DNA of 64,000 nt from PFJX01 sp040751755 (GCA_040751755.1 JBFMHC010000040.1:124001-188000); one strand, 5' to 3'. Shown: positions 7,278 to 16,682, numbered from the stretch's first letter. Notes: generated by a model from the letters alone, not told the origin. Numbers and translations are program-made.

Positions 7278-10078
7278 GCGAAGTCTCCCATCTGGAGGGC
7301 GGGGTGGCGCGCCTGCGGGCGGTCCAGGAAATAGCCCTGTGCCTTGTCGACGCCGAGGTTGGCGAGGAGTTCCAGGGTCCCCGCGTCCTCGACGCACTCC
7401 GCCACCGTCTCCTTGCCCAGGCCGCGCGCGACCTCCACCATGCCGCGCACGAACACCTGGTTCTCGCGGTCGTGCGCGAGGTTGCGGATGAACATGCCGT
7501 CCAGCTTGATGGCGTCGACGCGGATGTGCTTGAGGTAGGCGAAGGAGGCGAAGCCGGCGCCGAAGTCGTCCAGGCACACCATGCAACCGGCGAGCTTGAG
7601 TGCCTCGATGAAGCGTTCCGCGTCGGCCAGGTCGGACACCGCCGCGGTCTCGGTGATCTCGATGATCAGCCGCTCCGGCGCCAGGCGCGCGGCGCGCAAC
7701 AGGCCGACGATGTAGCCGGGCAGGGCCGGGTCGTCGAACGAGCGGCCGGAGATGTTGACGGCGATGCGCGGCCCGTCCGGACGTTCCGCGAGCAGTCGCA
7801 CGGCCTCCTGCAGCACCCAGCGGTCGATCTCCAGGATCTTGTTGCTCTTCTCCGCCACCGGGATGAACTGGCCCGGCGGCACCAGCTCGCCGGTGGCCTC
7901 GTCGCGCAGGCGGATCAGCGCCTCCAGGTGCTTGAGGCCACGATCGCCGACGCCGTACACGCCCTGGAAGTGCAGCTCGAAGAGGTCGTCGCGCAGGGCG
8001 CGCGCGAGCCGGTCGTTCCAGGACAGGCGGTTGACCATCTCGGGCGTGTTGTCGAGGTCCTGCCGGTACAGCCGGCAGGCGTTCTTGCCCGCCTGCTTGG
8101 CCTGGTACATGGCCGTGTCGGCGCGCACGATGAGCTGATCCTGGTCCGCCGCGTGCACCGGGTAGAGGGCGATGCCGAGGCTGGAGGAGATGTGCAGGAC
8201 CTGCCCCTCGAACTGGAAGGGGATCTGGCCGATGGCGCGCACGATGCGCTCCGCCAGGGTCATGGCCTGCACCTCGTCGGCGCTCGGCATGAGCACGGCG
8301 AACTCGTCGCCGCCGAGGCGGAACAGCATCTCGTTGCGCCGGGTCAGGCCCGAGACCTCGCCGGCGACGCGGATCAGCAGGGCATCGCCCGCCTTGTGGC
8401 CGAAGGTGTCGTTGATCGCCTTGAATTCGTCGAGGTCGAAATACAGCAGGGCGCACGACACGCCGTGGCGTTCCGATTCCACCAGCGTGCGCTCCAGCTC
8501 GATCTGGAAGCGGTGGCGGTTGTAGAGGCCGGTCAGGGCGTCGCGCTCCGCGAGGTAGAGGAGCTGCTCGGCGGTATGCCGTTCGCCGGTGATGTCCTCG
8601 AAGATCCACAGCTGGCCGACGAAGCGGCCGTCGCGCTCGAACACCGGGAAGCTGGCCTGCTGCAGCACGCGGCCGTCCTCCGTGCGGATCTCGAACGGCT
8701 CGGCGCCGTCGCGGCTGGCGCCGAGCGCGTCGAGGTGGCGCGCGAACGCCTCGCCGTCGAGGATGCGGCAGTTGCCCCCTGCGATCAGCTCGCGCGCCGG
8801 CAGGTGGTCGGCGCCGCCGCCGGGGATGCGCAGGATCCGCTCGAAGGCCGGGTTGTGATAGATCGCGCGGCCGTCCTCGCCGACGAACAGGATGCCCAGG
8901 TTCATCGCCGACAGCAGCGCCATCATGCGCGCGCGTTCCAGCTCGATGGATTCGAGGTACTCCAGCGCGCGCTGCTCCGAGGCCTTGAGGTCGGAGATGT
9001 CGCGGATGCTGGCGCGCATGCCGAGGAAATCGTTTTCCGGACTGAAGATGGGGTGCCAGTTGACGGCCGCCCAGAACTGGCTGCCGTCCTTGCGCACCAT
9101 GCGGAACTGGTAGCCCTCGCCGATGGAGCCGCGCAGGGCCTCGGTGAAGCGCTGCGCCGCCAGGGCGCGATCCTCCTCCGCCACCAGGCAGATCGGGAAG
9201 CCGGGCATATCCAGGCACTCCGCCTGGCTGTAGCCGGTGATGCGCAGCACCGAGGGGTTGACCCAGATGACCTGCGCGGCGGGGTCGACCCACAGCTCCA
9301 GGTCGAAGGTGTAGTTGGCGATGGCGACGAAGCGCTGCTCGTTGTCGCGCAGCTCCGACAGCCTGGCGAGGAGCTGATGCGACATCTCCTTGAAGGCGTC
9401 CGCGAGCTGGCCGACCTCGTCGCCGGCCTGTTCGGGCAGGGCCGCGCCGAAATCGCCCGCGGCCAAGGCGCGGCTGGCCTGCGTCAACTGCGCCAGGCGG
9501 CGCGTCAGGCCGTAGCCCAGCAGGGCCAGGAGTGGGATGGTCAACCCCATCACGCCCATGCCCAGCAGGGTGCCGATACGCACCAGGCGCTGCCGGGTCT
9601 GCGACAGGTAGGTGGTGTCGATGCCGTAGCGCAGGCTGCCGTAGGCGGCACCGCCGAGACGGATGGTCATCGCCGCGTCGTGCACGTGGTCGAGCGGGTC
9701 GTCGCCGAACTCATGGTTGAGGCGCGGCATCGCCTGCCCGGCGGCGATGCCTGAGGCGGCGATGCGGTGATCGCCGCGGTCGAGCAGCAGCAGATAGGCG
9801 AAATTGCGCGAACTGCGCGCCTCGTCGAGGATGTCCTGCAACGCCCCGTAGTCGCGCTGCATGAAGGGACCGCTCAGGGCGGCGTTGAGCAGGGGCACGA
9901 TCGCCGCGGTCTGCTCGCGCGCGCGCTGGCGCAGCTCGCCTTCCGCCTGGGCGATGAGCCAGTTCATCAGCACGACCAGCATGGCCAGCTCCACCACCAG
10001 GCCGGCGAGGGTCAGCTTGACCCACAACGGCCAGCGCATGAAGCGTTGGGCGACGCCCCTCGTGAGGCCCGGACTCAC
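7274..10078 (-). CDS. Membrane HAMP-PAS-PAS-GGDEF-EAL cyclic di-GMP signalling protein
   Basis: 934 residues, GTG start overlapping the stop of the PhnD-like gene (GTGA). Order: TM1 (about 18-38), a periplasmic loop, TM2 (about 150-175), a HAMP linker with LTRRLAQLTQASRALAAGDF, a first PAS (about 240-365, ending in a PAC-like segment), a second PAS (about 385-505), GGDEF (intact RLGGDEF at 587-593) and EAL (E719-A-L721 within EALIRLRDE, then LDDFGAGFASFAYLKH and KLDGMFIR). Cyclase and phosphodiesterase signatures both look intact; the position of the inhibitory RxxD site reads RRNE. The periplasmic sensor probably works with the neighbouring PhnD-like binding protein, an arrangement seen in other PhnD-GGDEF pairs (inference). 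Whether it makes or breaks cyclic di-GMP in vivo cannot be told. Confidence 0.9.
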   Translation of the reverse strand: MSPGLTRGVAQRFMRWPLWVKLTLAGLVVELAMLVVLMNWLIAQAEGELRQRAREQTAAIVPLLNAALSGPFMQRDYGALQDILDEARSSRNFAYLLLLDRGDHRIAASGIAAGQAMPRLNHEFGDDPLDHVHDAAMTIRLGGAAYGSLRYGIDTTYLSQTRQRLVRIGTLLGMGVMGLTIPLLALLGYGLTRRLAQLTQASRALAAGDFGAALPEQAGDEVGQLADAFKEMSHQLLARLSELRDNEQRFVAIANYTFDLELWVDPAAQVIWVNPSVLRITGYSQAECLDMPGFPICLVAEEDRALAAQRFTEALRGSIGEGYQFRMVRKDGSQFWAAVNWHPIFSPENDFLGMRASIRDISDLKASEQRALEYLESIELERARMMALLSAMNLGILFVGEDGRAIYHNPAFERILRIPGGGADHLPARELIAGGNCRILDGEAFARHLDALGASRDGAEPFEIRTEDGRVLQQASFPVFERDGRFVGQLWIFEDITGERHTAEQLLYLAERDALTGLYNRHRFQIELERTLVESERHGVSCALLYFDLDEFKAINDTFGHKAGDALLIRVAGEVSGLTRRNEMLFRLGGDEFAVLMPSADEVQAMTLAERIVRAIGQIPFQFEGQVLHISSSLGIALYPVHAADQDQLIVRADTAMYQAKQAGKNACRLYRQDLDNTPEMVNRLSWNDRLARALRDDLFELHFQGVYGVGDRGLKHLEALIRLRDEATGELVPPGQFIPVAEKSNKILEIDRWVLQEAVRLLAERPDGPRIAVNISGRSFDDPALPGYIVGLLRAARLAPERLIIEITETAAVSDLADAERFIEALKLAGCMVCLDDFGAGFASFAYLKHIRVDAIKLDGMFIRNLAHDRENQVFVRGMVEVARGLGKETVAECVEDAGTLELLANLGVDKAQGYFLDRPQARHPALQMGDFA

Positions 10079-10893
10079 TGCGCGAGCCTCCCGCGCGTCT
10101 CCTTGAGATAGGCGTCCACCCGCTTCAGGGAGGACTCGTCCGCCGCCGTCAGGCTGTCGTACGCGACCCCCCGCAGGAACGTCCGCCCCGACTGGCCGCG
10201 CGCGAAGTCCAGCAGCATGCCCTGCAGCCGCGCCGCCTCGGCATGGGTTACGCCGGGCTTGGCCATGACGATGAAGGCCGGAATGCCGGCGAGGCGCGCA
10301 TGGACCTTGATCTGTGCGCGCACCGATTCGGGCGTCTGCTGCAGGCCCTGGCTGCTGGTGACCCCGGCGACGGCGATCCCCGCCTCCAGTGCGCGGGCGA
10401 CGCCGGCATGGTTGCGGTACTCGACGACGCGAAAGTCGCGGTCTGCCGCCAGCCCACGGCGTTCCAGGTAATCCAGCGAGGCCATGACCGTCACCGCCAG
10501 GCGGTCGATGACCGCCAGGCGCTGGCCGCGCAAGGGTTGCAGATCGGCCAGCGGACGCCGCGCGTGATACACGAGCAGGGCCTCGTGGTCCGGGTGGAAC
10601 TGGGCGAGCGGCTGGAAGCCCCGTTCCTTCTGCGCCAGGCGCGCCAGGTGCGCTGGCGTGATGGCGAGGTCGAAGTCGCCGGCGAGGGTGCGGGCGTGGT
10701 AATCGGCGAAACTGGCTGCGCTCTCCAGCAGCACCGGCTGGCCGAGCCGCGCCTCCAGGTCCGCGCGCAAGGGCGCGAAACGCTCCGCCAGGGTGCGCAT
10801 GCTGTGGATGGGCGGCACGCCGACGACGAACACCGTTGCGTGGCCCACACAGGCAATCAGGGCCAGCCATGCCCCGAACAGGAATCGCAACAC
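10075..10893 (-). CDS. PhnD-like periplasmic substrate-binding protein
   Basis: 272 residues, GTG start one base after the argA stop. A signal peptide (about 1-19, LFGAWLALIACVGHA) precedes VFVVGVPPIHSMRTLAERFAP. The body has the PhnD/PBP type 2 layout: FDLAITPAHLARLAQ, LRGQRLAVIDRLAVT and a final helix. There is no ABC transporter permease or ATPase gene nearby. Instead the gene overlaps that for a membrane GGDEF-EAL protein, so its likely job is to present a ligand to that sensor rather than to feed transport. The ligand (phosphonate, phosphate or another oxyanion) cannot be read from the sequence. Fold assignment is good; role is inference. Confidence 0.82.
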   Translation of the reverse strand: MLRFLFGAWLALIACVGHATVFVVGVPPIHSMRTLAERFAPLRADLEARLGQPVLLESAASFADYHARTLAGDFDLAITPAHLARLAQKERGFQPLAQFHPDHEALLVYHARRPLADLQPLRGQRLAVIDRLAVTVMASLDYLERRGLAADRDFRVVEYRNHAGVARALEAGIAVAGVTSSQGLQQTPESVRAQIKVHARLAGIPAFIVMAKPGVTHAEAARLQGMLLDFARGQSGRTFLRGVAYDSLTAADESSLKRVDAYLKETRGRLAQ

Positions 10894-10894
10894 G

Positions 10895-12226
10895 TCAGCC
10901 CTCCATCAGCGACTTCACCAGGACCTTGGAACGGCGCTGCCAGTTGTAGAGGGCCTTGCGCGGCGTCGGCAGGTCGTCCGGCGAGGCCAGGCGGAAACCG
11001 CGTTCGATGAACCAGTGCGCGGTGCGGGTGGTGAGCACGAATAGCTGGTTCAGGCCCTGTTCCAGGGCGGCCTCCTCGACCGCCGCGAGCAGCGCGTCGC
11101 CGCGCCCGGCGCGGCGGAAGTCGCGGCTCACGGCCAGGCAGGCCATCTCCGCCGCCTGCGTCTCGGCGAAGGGGTAGAGGGCGACGCAGCCGACGATGCG
11201 CCCGTCCAGTTCGTCGACGAAGAACTGCTCCACCTCCTGCTCCAGGCGCTCGCGCGAGCGCCGCACCAGGATGCCTTCCTGCTCCAGCGGCTCGATCACC
11301 GAGAGGATGCCGCCGACGTCCTCGATCTTCGCCGGACGCACGCTCTCCACCGCCTCGCGCGACACCATGGTGCCCACGCCCTCGTGCGTGAACAGCTCCA
11401 CCAGCAGGGCGCCGTCGCGCATGCGCTCGAGCAGATGGGCGCGCCGCACGCCGCCGCGGCAGGCGCGGATGGCATGCGGCAGGTACAGCTTCAGGTCCCC
11501 CTCGGGCAGCCCCTTGAGCAGGCGCTGCGCGGCGGCGACGGTAAGCTGGCTGAGCAGTTGCCCCTTGGCGTCGCGGCAATCGCCACGGTCGAGCAGGAAG
11601 ATCAGCTTGTCCGCTTGCATGGCCATGGCGGCGGCGGTGGCCACCTCCTCCAGCGCCAGGTTGAACACCTCGCCGGTGGGTGAATAACCAAGCGGCGAGA
11701 GCAGCACGATCTCCCCCGCCTCCAGGCGCGCGTTGATCGCCCGGTCGGCGATCCGGCGCACCTCGCCGGTGAACTGCAGGTCGACGCCGTCCAGCACCCC
11801 GACCGGCCGTGCGGTGACGAAGTTGCCCGAGGCGACGCGGATCTCCGCCCCCGCCATGGGCGTGTTGGGCAGACCCACGGAGAGCATGCTCTCGATGTCC
11901 ACCCGCACCGAGCCGACTGCATCCTTCACCAGCTCCAGGGTTTCGGCGTCGGTGACACGCAGGCCGCCGACGTACTGCGGCGCGTCGCCCTGCGCGGCCA
12001 GGCGCTCCTCCACCTGCGGGCGCACGCCGTGCACCAGCACCAGGCGCACACCCAGGCTGTTGAGCAGGTTGAAGTCGTAGATCAGGCTGGAAAAGCCGCC
12101 GTCCGCGAGCGCGTCGCCGCCGAAGGCGACGACGAAGGTCTTGCCGCGGAAGGAATGGATATAGGGCGCGGCGGCGCGAAACCACTGTACGAATGTATTG
12201 GCTTCCGCCTCGCCAAGCTTGGCCAT
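10895..12226 (-). CDS. argA: N-acetylglutamate synthase
   Basis: 443 residues with the start chosen at 12226, the same length as E. coli ArgA. Upstream of this ATG is GGAG at an 8-base spacing; the in-frame ATG at 12256 lacks any ribosome site. The N-terminal half is an amino-acid-kinase fold (RGKTFVVAFGGDALAD; LVLVHGVRPQVEERL), which in this family holds the arginine feedback site rather than kinase activity. The C-terminal third (about 290-443) is a GNAT acetyltransferase with VDELDGRIVGCVALYPF and LAVSRDFRRAGRGDALL. It transfers acetyl from acetyl-CoA to glutamate, the first step of arginine synthesis. It heads a tight four-gene operon whose other members are cyclic di-GMP signalling genes, an unusual partnership. 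Confidence 0.95.
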   Translation of the reverse strand: MAKLGEAEANTFVQWFRAAAPYIHSFRGKTFVVAFGGDALADGGFSSLIYDFNLLNSLGVRLVLVHGVRPQVEERLAAQGDAPQYVGGLRVTDAETLELVKDAVGSVRVDIESMLSVGLPNTPMAGAEIRVASGNFVTARPVGVLDGVDLQFTGEVRRIADRAINARLEAGEIVLLSPLGYSPTGEVFNLALEEVATAAAMAMQADKLIFLLDRGDCRDAKGQLLSQLTVAAAQRLLKGLPEGDLKLYLPHAIRACRGGVRRAHLLERMRDGALLVELFTHEGVGTMVSREAVESVRPAKIEDVGGILSVIEPLEQEGILVRRSRERLEQEVEQFFVDELDGRIVGCVALYPFAETQAAEMACLAVSRDFRRAGRGDALLAAVEEAALEQGLNQLFVLTTRTAHWFIERGFRLASPDDLPTPRKALYNWQRRSKVLVKSLMEG

Positions 12227-12304
12227 CTGTCTAGCTCCGGTCTTTCTTATGGGCATGTTTAACGGACGCTTTCCGGGAAACTTAAGGAAACCTGAACGGG
12301 TGGA

Positions 12305-13030
12305 TCAACGGTAGTCGCCCCACAGCGCCTGCATCGCCGCCAGCGCCGCCAGGGCGGCGGTCTCGGTGCGCAGCACGCGCGGGCCGAGCCGCACGGCGAC
12401 GAAGCCGGCGGCGCGGGCCGCGGCGCGCTCGGTGGCGTCGAAACCGCCCTCCGGACCGGCCAGCAGGGTAACCTCGCCGGCCGGCGCGGGCAGATCGGCG
12501 AGGGAATGTTCCGCCTCCGGGTCGAGCAGCAGCCCCAGGCCGGCATCCGCGCCGCGCGCACGCCTCCAGGCGTCGAACTCGGCGATCGCGCGCACCTCCG
12601 GCACCAGGTTGCGGCCGCACTGCTCGCAGGCGGAGACCACCACCGCCTGCCAATGGGCGCGCCGCTTCTCCACCTTGTCGCCGGCCAGACGCACGATGGT
12701 GCGCCGCATCACCAGGGGCTGGATCGCCGCCACCCCCAGCTCCACCGACTTCTGCACCGTCAGGTCCATGCGCTCGCCGCTCGATATGCCCTGTGCCAGG
12801 ACGATGCGCAGCGGCGACTCGCGCGGCGGCGTCAGGCGTTCCAGCACACGCACCGAGGCGCGGCCCTGGGTGTTCAGGGTACCGGGGTACTCGTGGCCGT
12901 CGCCGTTGAACAGGGTCACGGCCTCGCCGTCGCGCAGGCGCAGGGCGCCGATGGCATGGCGCGCGACGGCGTCCGGCAGTGTCACGGTGGCACCGGGCTG
13001 CAGCGGGCCTGGGCAATGGAAACGCGGCAT
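12305..13030 (-). CDS. rsmE: 16S rRNA m3U1498 methyltransferase RsmE
   Basis: 241 residues. Start MPRFHCPG at 13030; the upstream in-frame codons lack family similarity. An N-terminal PUA-like domain (LPDAVARHAIGALRLRDGEA, FNGDGHEYPG) is followed by a SPOUT methyltransferase with the trefoil-knot signature LLAGPEGGFDATE and LGPRVLRTETAA near the C-terminus. It methylates N3 of U1498 in 16S rRNA using SAM. The family's usual length is about 240-250 residues. It lies upstream of argA on the same strand, with 78 bases between them, and is divergent from the thioredoxin-fold gene (64-base gap). Confidence 0.95.
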   Translation of the reverse strand: MPRFHCPGPLQPGATVTLPDAVARHAIGALRLRDGEAVTLFNGDGHEYPGTLNTQGRASVRVLERLTPPRESPLRIVLAQGISSGERMDLTVQKSVELGVAAIQPLVMRRTIVRLAGDKVEKRRAHWQAVVVSACEQCGRNLVPEVRAIAEFDAWRRARGADAGLGLLLDPEAEHSLADLPAPAGEVTLLAGPEGGFDATERAAARAAGFVAVRLGPRVLRTETAALAALAAMQALWGDYR

Positions 13031-13071
13031 GATGGCTGGGGAGGTTGGCAATGGGCCGGGTGGTATTATCG

Positions 13072-13088
13072 GCTCGTTAGTGACGAGC
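13072..13088 (+). repeat. Short hairpin in the leader of the thioredoxin-fold gene
   Basis: GCTCGT and ACGAGC flank TAGTG. The right arm ends just before the ribosome site and the start codon at 13095. A possible -10 element TATTAT sits at 13064-13069, without a good -35. A stem here could affect translation of the downstream gene (inference). Confidence 0.35.
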
Positions 13089-13094
13089 AGGAGC

Positions 13095-13655
13095 ATGGCC
13101 GTGGTGAGCCTGGAGACCCCAGTCTGCGATTTCGGCCGCAAGGCGGTGGATTTTTCCCTGCCCGGCGTGGACGGCAGGACCTATTCCCTGAGCGACGTGG
13201 CGGGCCCGAACGGGCTGCTGGTGATGTTCATCTGCAACCATTGCCCCTACGTCAAGGCGGTGATCCAGCGCATCGTGCGCGACGTGCGCGAACTGAAGCA
13301 GCACGGCATCGGCGCCATCGCCATCATGTCCAACGACCCCGCCGAATACCCCGAGGACTCGTTCGGCAACATGCAGCGTCTGGCGCGCGAGCTCGACCTG
13401 CCGATGCCCTACGTGCTGGACGAGACCCAGGCGGTCGCCAAGGCCTATGGCGCGGTATGCACGCCGGACTTCTTCGGCTTCAACCGCGCCCTCGAACTGC
13501 AGTACCGCGGCCGCCTCGACGAATCGCGCAAGCAGACCGCGCCGGAGGGCGTGCGCCGCGACCTGTTCGAGGCGATGAAGCAGGTGGCCGACACGCAACG
13601 CGGCCCCGCCGACCAGATCCCCAGCATGGGCTGCTCGATCAAATGGCGGACCTGA
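13095..13655 (+). CDS. Thioredoxin-fold (AhpC/TSA-like) protein
   Basis: 186 residues, no signal peptide. The fold is peroxiredoxin/thioredoxin-like: VDFSLPGVDGRTYSLSDV, then LLVMFICNHCPYVKAV with a CNHC (CxxC) redox site at about residue 46, AIMSNDPAEYPEDSF and a later FGFNRALELQYRG segment. This arrangement is common in cytoplasmic thioredoxin-family proteins of Proteobacteria whose substrates are not well defined. A GGAG-type site lies immediately upstream of the ATG. Its last 13 bases overlap the start of the inositol-monophosphatase-family gene. A redox or peroxide-related role is likely; the substrate is unknown. Confidence 0.85.
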   Translation: MAVVSLETPVCDFGRKAVDFSLPGVDGRTYSLSDVAGPNGLLVMFICNHCPYVKAVIQRIVRDVRELKQHGIGAIAIMSNDPAEYPEDSFGNMQRLARELDLPMPYVLDETQAVAKAYGAVCTPDFFGFNRALELQYRGRLDESRKQTAPEGVRRDLFEAMKQVADTQRGPADQIPSMGCSIKWRT

Positions 13656-14446
13656 AGCACATCCTCGAGCAGGTCGTCGCCGCCTGCCGCAAGGTGGGAC
13701 GCGAGGAGATCATGCCGCGCTATCTGAAGGTGGCGCACGAGCGCAAGGTGGACGGCAGCCTGCTCACCGAGGCCGACGTCGCCGCGCAGACCGCCCTGAT
13801 CCGCCACCTGCGCGAGATCGCCCCCCTTCCCGTGCTGGGCGAGGAGATGAGCGAGCCGGAACAGCGCGCGGCCTGGGAGGTCGGCGGCGACGGATTCTGG
13901 TGCGTGGACCCGATCGACGGCACCAGCAACTTCGTCAACGGCCTGCCCTTCTTCGCCATCTCGGTGGCACTGCTCCGCAACCGCGAGAGCGTGCTCGGCG
14001 TGGTCTACGACCCGAGCGCGGACGAGGCCTTTTACGCCATCCGCGGCGAGGGCGCCTACATGAACGGCGAACGCCTCCCGCTCAAGCAGCCGCCGACGGA
14101 GCTGAAACGCTGCATGGCCGGCATCGAGCTGAAGCGCATCGACCGCGAGCTGGCCGGGCGCCTTGCCTACGAGCACCCGTTCAGCTCGCAGCGCAACCTC
14201 GGCGCCAGCACCCTGGACTGGTGCTACGTCGCCGCCGGCCGGCTGCACATCTACCTGCACGGCGGGCAGAAGCTGTGGGACTACGCCGCCGGCTGCCTGA
14301 TCCTGCGCGAGGCGGGCGGCGCCTCCTGCACCCTCGACGGCAAGCCCTTCACCGGCAAGGACCCCTGGAACCGTTCGGTGCTCGCCGCCCTTACCCCCGA
14401 ACTGTTGGCGCAGTGGCAGGACTGGATCCTGCGCGGGCGCTCCTGA
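13643..14446 (+). CDS. Inositol monophosphatase family phosphatase
   Basis: 267 residues of the FIG superfamily. The metal and catalytic motifs are present: GEEMSEPE at about 75-82 (first Glu pair), WCVDPIDGTSNFVNGLPFFA at about 91-110 (DPIDGT) and, toward the end, KLWDYAAGCLILREAGG (WDYAAG). These bind magnesium and hydrolyse a sugar or inositol phosphate; related enzymes include SuhB, CysQ and histidinol-phosphatase HisN. The sequence does not let me separate these. It overlaps the thioredoxin-fold gene, so the pair are co-transcribed, and a 236-base gap follows before tkt. Confidence 0.88.
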   Translation: MADLKHILEQVVAACRKVGREEIMPRYLKVAHERKVDGSLLTEADVAAQTALIRHLREIAPLPVLGEEMSEPEQRAAWEVGGDGFWCVDPIDGTSNFVNGLPFFAISVALLRNRESVLGVVYDPSADEAFYAIRGEGAYMNGERLPLKQPPTELKRCMAGIELKRIDRELAGRLAYEHPFSSQRNLGASTLDWCYVAAGRLHIYLHGGQKLWDYAAGCLILREAGGASCTLDGKPFTGKDPWNRSVLAALTPELLAQWQDWILRGRS

Positions 14447-14593
14447 GCCGTCCCGGACCGCCAAGACATAAAAGCCGCGTCCGCCGACATAAAAACATTT
14501 TAATCCGCCCCCGATTCGCGCCGTGCCCCGCGCCAAACAAGGCAAACGGCCCGGCACCGTGCCTTCGGAGCTGATTTTGCCCGCTTGCCCGCC

Positions 14594-14623
14594 TTGCCCT
14601 GCGCTCGCAGGCTAAGACATAAT
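14594..14623 (+). promoter_or_regulatory. Probable sigma-70 promoter for the tkt cluster
   Basis: TTGCCC (14594-14599) and CATAAT (14618-14623) are separated by 18 bases, placing a start site near 14630, about 50 bases upstream of tkt. This is the best promoter-like pair in the 14447-14682 gap, which otherwise holds no recognisable element. Confidence 0.55.
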
Positions 14624-14682
14624 CGAAGCTTTCCGCCCAAATCGGGCCAAGAATCCGGTTTTTTCTTCGAGGAAACAACAAC

Positions 14683-16671
14683 ATGGCTACCCGTACCGAT
14701 CTTGCTAACGCCATCCGCGCCCTCGCGATGGATGCCGTCGAAAAGGCCAAGTCCGGCCACCCCGGCGCCCCCATGGGCATGGCGGAGATCTCCGAAGTGG
14801 TGTGGAACCACCACATGCGCCACAACCCGGCCAACCCGAAATGGGCGGACCGCGACCGCTTCGTGCTGTCCAACGGCCACGGCTCCATGTTGATCTATTC
14901 CCTGTTGCACCTGACCGGCTATGACGTCTCCATCGACGACATCAAGAACTTCCGTCAGCTGCACTCCAAGACCCCCGGCCACCCCGAGTACGGCTACACG
15001 CCCGGTGTCGAGACCACCACCGGCCCGCTCGGCCAGGGCATCACCAACGCCGTCGGCATGGCGCTCGCCGAGAAGCTGCTGGCGCACGAGTTCAACAAGC
15101 CCGGCCATGAGATCGTCAACCACCACACCTACGTGTTCCTGGGCGACGGCTGCATGATGGAAGGCATCTCCCACGAGGCCTGCTCCCTGGCCGGCACCTG
15201 GAAGCTGAACAAGCTGATCGCCATCTGGGACGACAACGGCATCTCCATCGACGGCCACACCGATGGCTGGTTCACCGAGGACGTCTGCGGCCGTTTCGAG
15301 GCCTATGGCTGGAACGTGGTGCGCAACGTCGACGGCCACAGCTTCGAGGCGGTCGAGGCCGCCGTGCAGAAGGCCAAGCAGTCCTCCGACAAGCCGACCC
15401 TGATCCAGGCCAAGACCATCATCGGCAAGGGTTCGCCCAACAAGGAAGGCACCCACGACGTGCACGGCGCCGCGCTGGGCCAGGCCGAAATCGACGCCAC
15501 CCGTGCCCACATCGGCTGGAACCACCCCGCGTTCGAGGTGCCGGCCGACGTGTACGAAGGCTGGAGCGCCAAGGTCAAGGGCGAAGGGCTGGAAAAGCTG
15601 TGGAACAACAAGTTCGCCGAGTACGAGAAGGCCTTCCCCGCCGAGGCCGCCGAATTCAAGCGCCGCATGGCCGGTGACCTGCCCGCCGACTGGCAGGACC
15701 GCGTCGCCGCTGCGATGAAGACCACCCTCGAGAAAGGCGAGACCGTCGCCACCCGCAAGGCCTCCCAGCTGGCCATCGAGCGCCTGGTCTCCACCCTGCC
15801 CGAGCGCGTCGGCGGCTCCGCCGACCTGACCGGCTCCAACCTGACCAACTGGCCCGGCTGCCACAGCCTGCACCGCAATCCGGGCGGCAACTACATCTCC
15901 TACGGCGTGCGCGAGTTCGGCATGTCCCACATCATGAACGGCATGGCCCTGCACGGCGGCATCTTCCCGTACGGCGGCACCTTCCTGATGTTCTCCGAGT
16001 ACGCCCGCAACGCCCTGCGCATGTCCGCGCTGATGAAGCAGCGCGTGGTCTACGTGTTCACCCACGACTCCATCGGCCTGGGCGAGGACGGCCCGACCCA
16101 CCAGCCCGTGGAGCAGACCGCGACCCTGCGCATGATCCCCAACATGACCGTGTGGCGCCCCTGCGACACCACCGAGACCCTGGTCTCCTGGGTCGCCGGC
16201 GTGGAGAAGAAGGACGGCCCCACCAGCCTGATCCTGTCGCGCCAGAACCTGCCCTTCCTGCCCCGCAGCGAGGAGCAGATCGCCAACATCCGCAAGGGCG
16301 GCTACGTGCTGTCCGAGGCCGAGGGCAAGGTCGACCTGGTGCTGATCGCCACCGGTTCCGAGGTGGAACTGGCGCTCAAGGCGCAGGAGGCCCTGAAGTC
16401 CGACGGCAAGCATGCCCGCGTGGTGTCCATGCCCTCCACCAACGTGTTCGACCAGCAGGACAAGGCCTACAAGGACAGCGTCCTGCCCCCGGGCGTGCCG
16501 CGCGTCGCCATCGAGGCGGGCGTCACCGACGGCTGGTACAAGTACGTGGGCCTGGACGGCGCGGTGATCGGCCTGGACCGCTTCGGCGAGTCCGCCCCGG
16601 CCGGCGAGCTGTTCAAGGAGTTCGGTTTCACCGTGGCCAACGTCATCAAGACGGTCGAAGGCCTGAAGTAA
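14683..16671 (+). CDS. tkt: Transketolase
   Basis: 662 residues, full length. Thiamine diphosphate binding is seen in GDGCMMEGISHEA (G154-D155-G156) and, in the second domain, in GEDGPTHQPVEQ. Histidines typical of the active site are present in KSGHPGAPMG (H26), HGSMLIYS and LGPLGQGITN. The enzyme moves two-carbon units between sugar phosphates in the pentose phosphate and Calvin cycles. GAGG lies upstream of the ATG. It is the first gene of a run of carbon-metabolism genes on the plus strand (gap, pgk, pyk and fba follow), an order seen in autotrophic and other betaproteobacteria; no RuBisCO or phosphoribulokinase gene is in the window, so autotrophy is not shown. Confidence 0.97.
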   Translation: MATRTDLANAIRALAMDAVEKAKSGHPGAPMGMAEISEVVWNHHMRHNPANPKWADRDRFVLSNGHGSMLIYSLLHLTGYDVSIDDIKNFRQLHSKTPGHPEYGYTPGVETTTGPLGQGITNAVGMALAEKLLAHEFNKPGHEIVNHHTYVFLGDGCMMEGISHEACSLAGTWKLNKLIAIWDDNGISIDGHTDGWFTEDVCGRFEAYGWNVVRNVDGHSFEAVEAAVQKAKQSSDKPTLIQAKTIIGKGSPNKEGTHDVHGAALGQAEIDATRAHIGWNHPAFEVPADVYEGWSAKVKGEGLEKLWNNKFAEYEKAFPAEAAEFKRRMAGDLPADWQDRVAAAMKTTLEKGETVATRKASQLAIERLVSTLPERVGGSADLTGSNLTNWPGCHSLHRNPGGNYISYGVREFGMSHIMNGMALHGGIFPYGGTFLMFSEYARNALRMSALMKQRVVYVFTHDSIGLGEDGPTHQPVEQTATLRMIPNMTVWRPCDTTETLVSWVAGVEKKDGPTSLILSRQNLPFLPRSEEQIANIRKGGYVLSEAEGKVDLVLIATGSEVELALKAQEALKSDGKHARVVSMPSTNVFDQQDKAYKDSVLPPGVPRVAIEAGVTDGWYKYVGLDGAVIGLDRFGESAPAGELFKEFGFTVANVIKTVEGLK

Positions 16672-16682
16672 TCCCATCCAGC

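Noticed and set aside
13045..13069. Promoter TTGGCA / TATTAT before the thioredoxin-fold gene
   Set aside because: Spacer is only 13 bases, too short for a sigma-70 pair; only the -10-like word remains.
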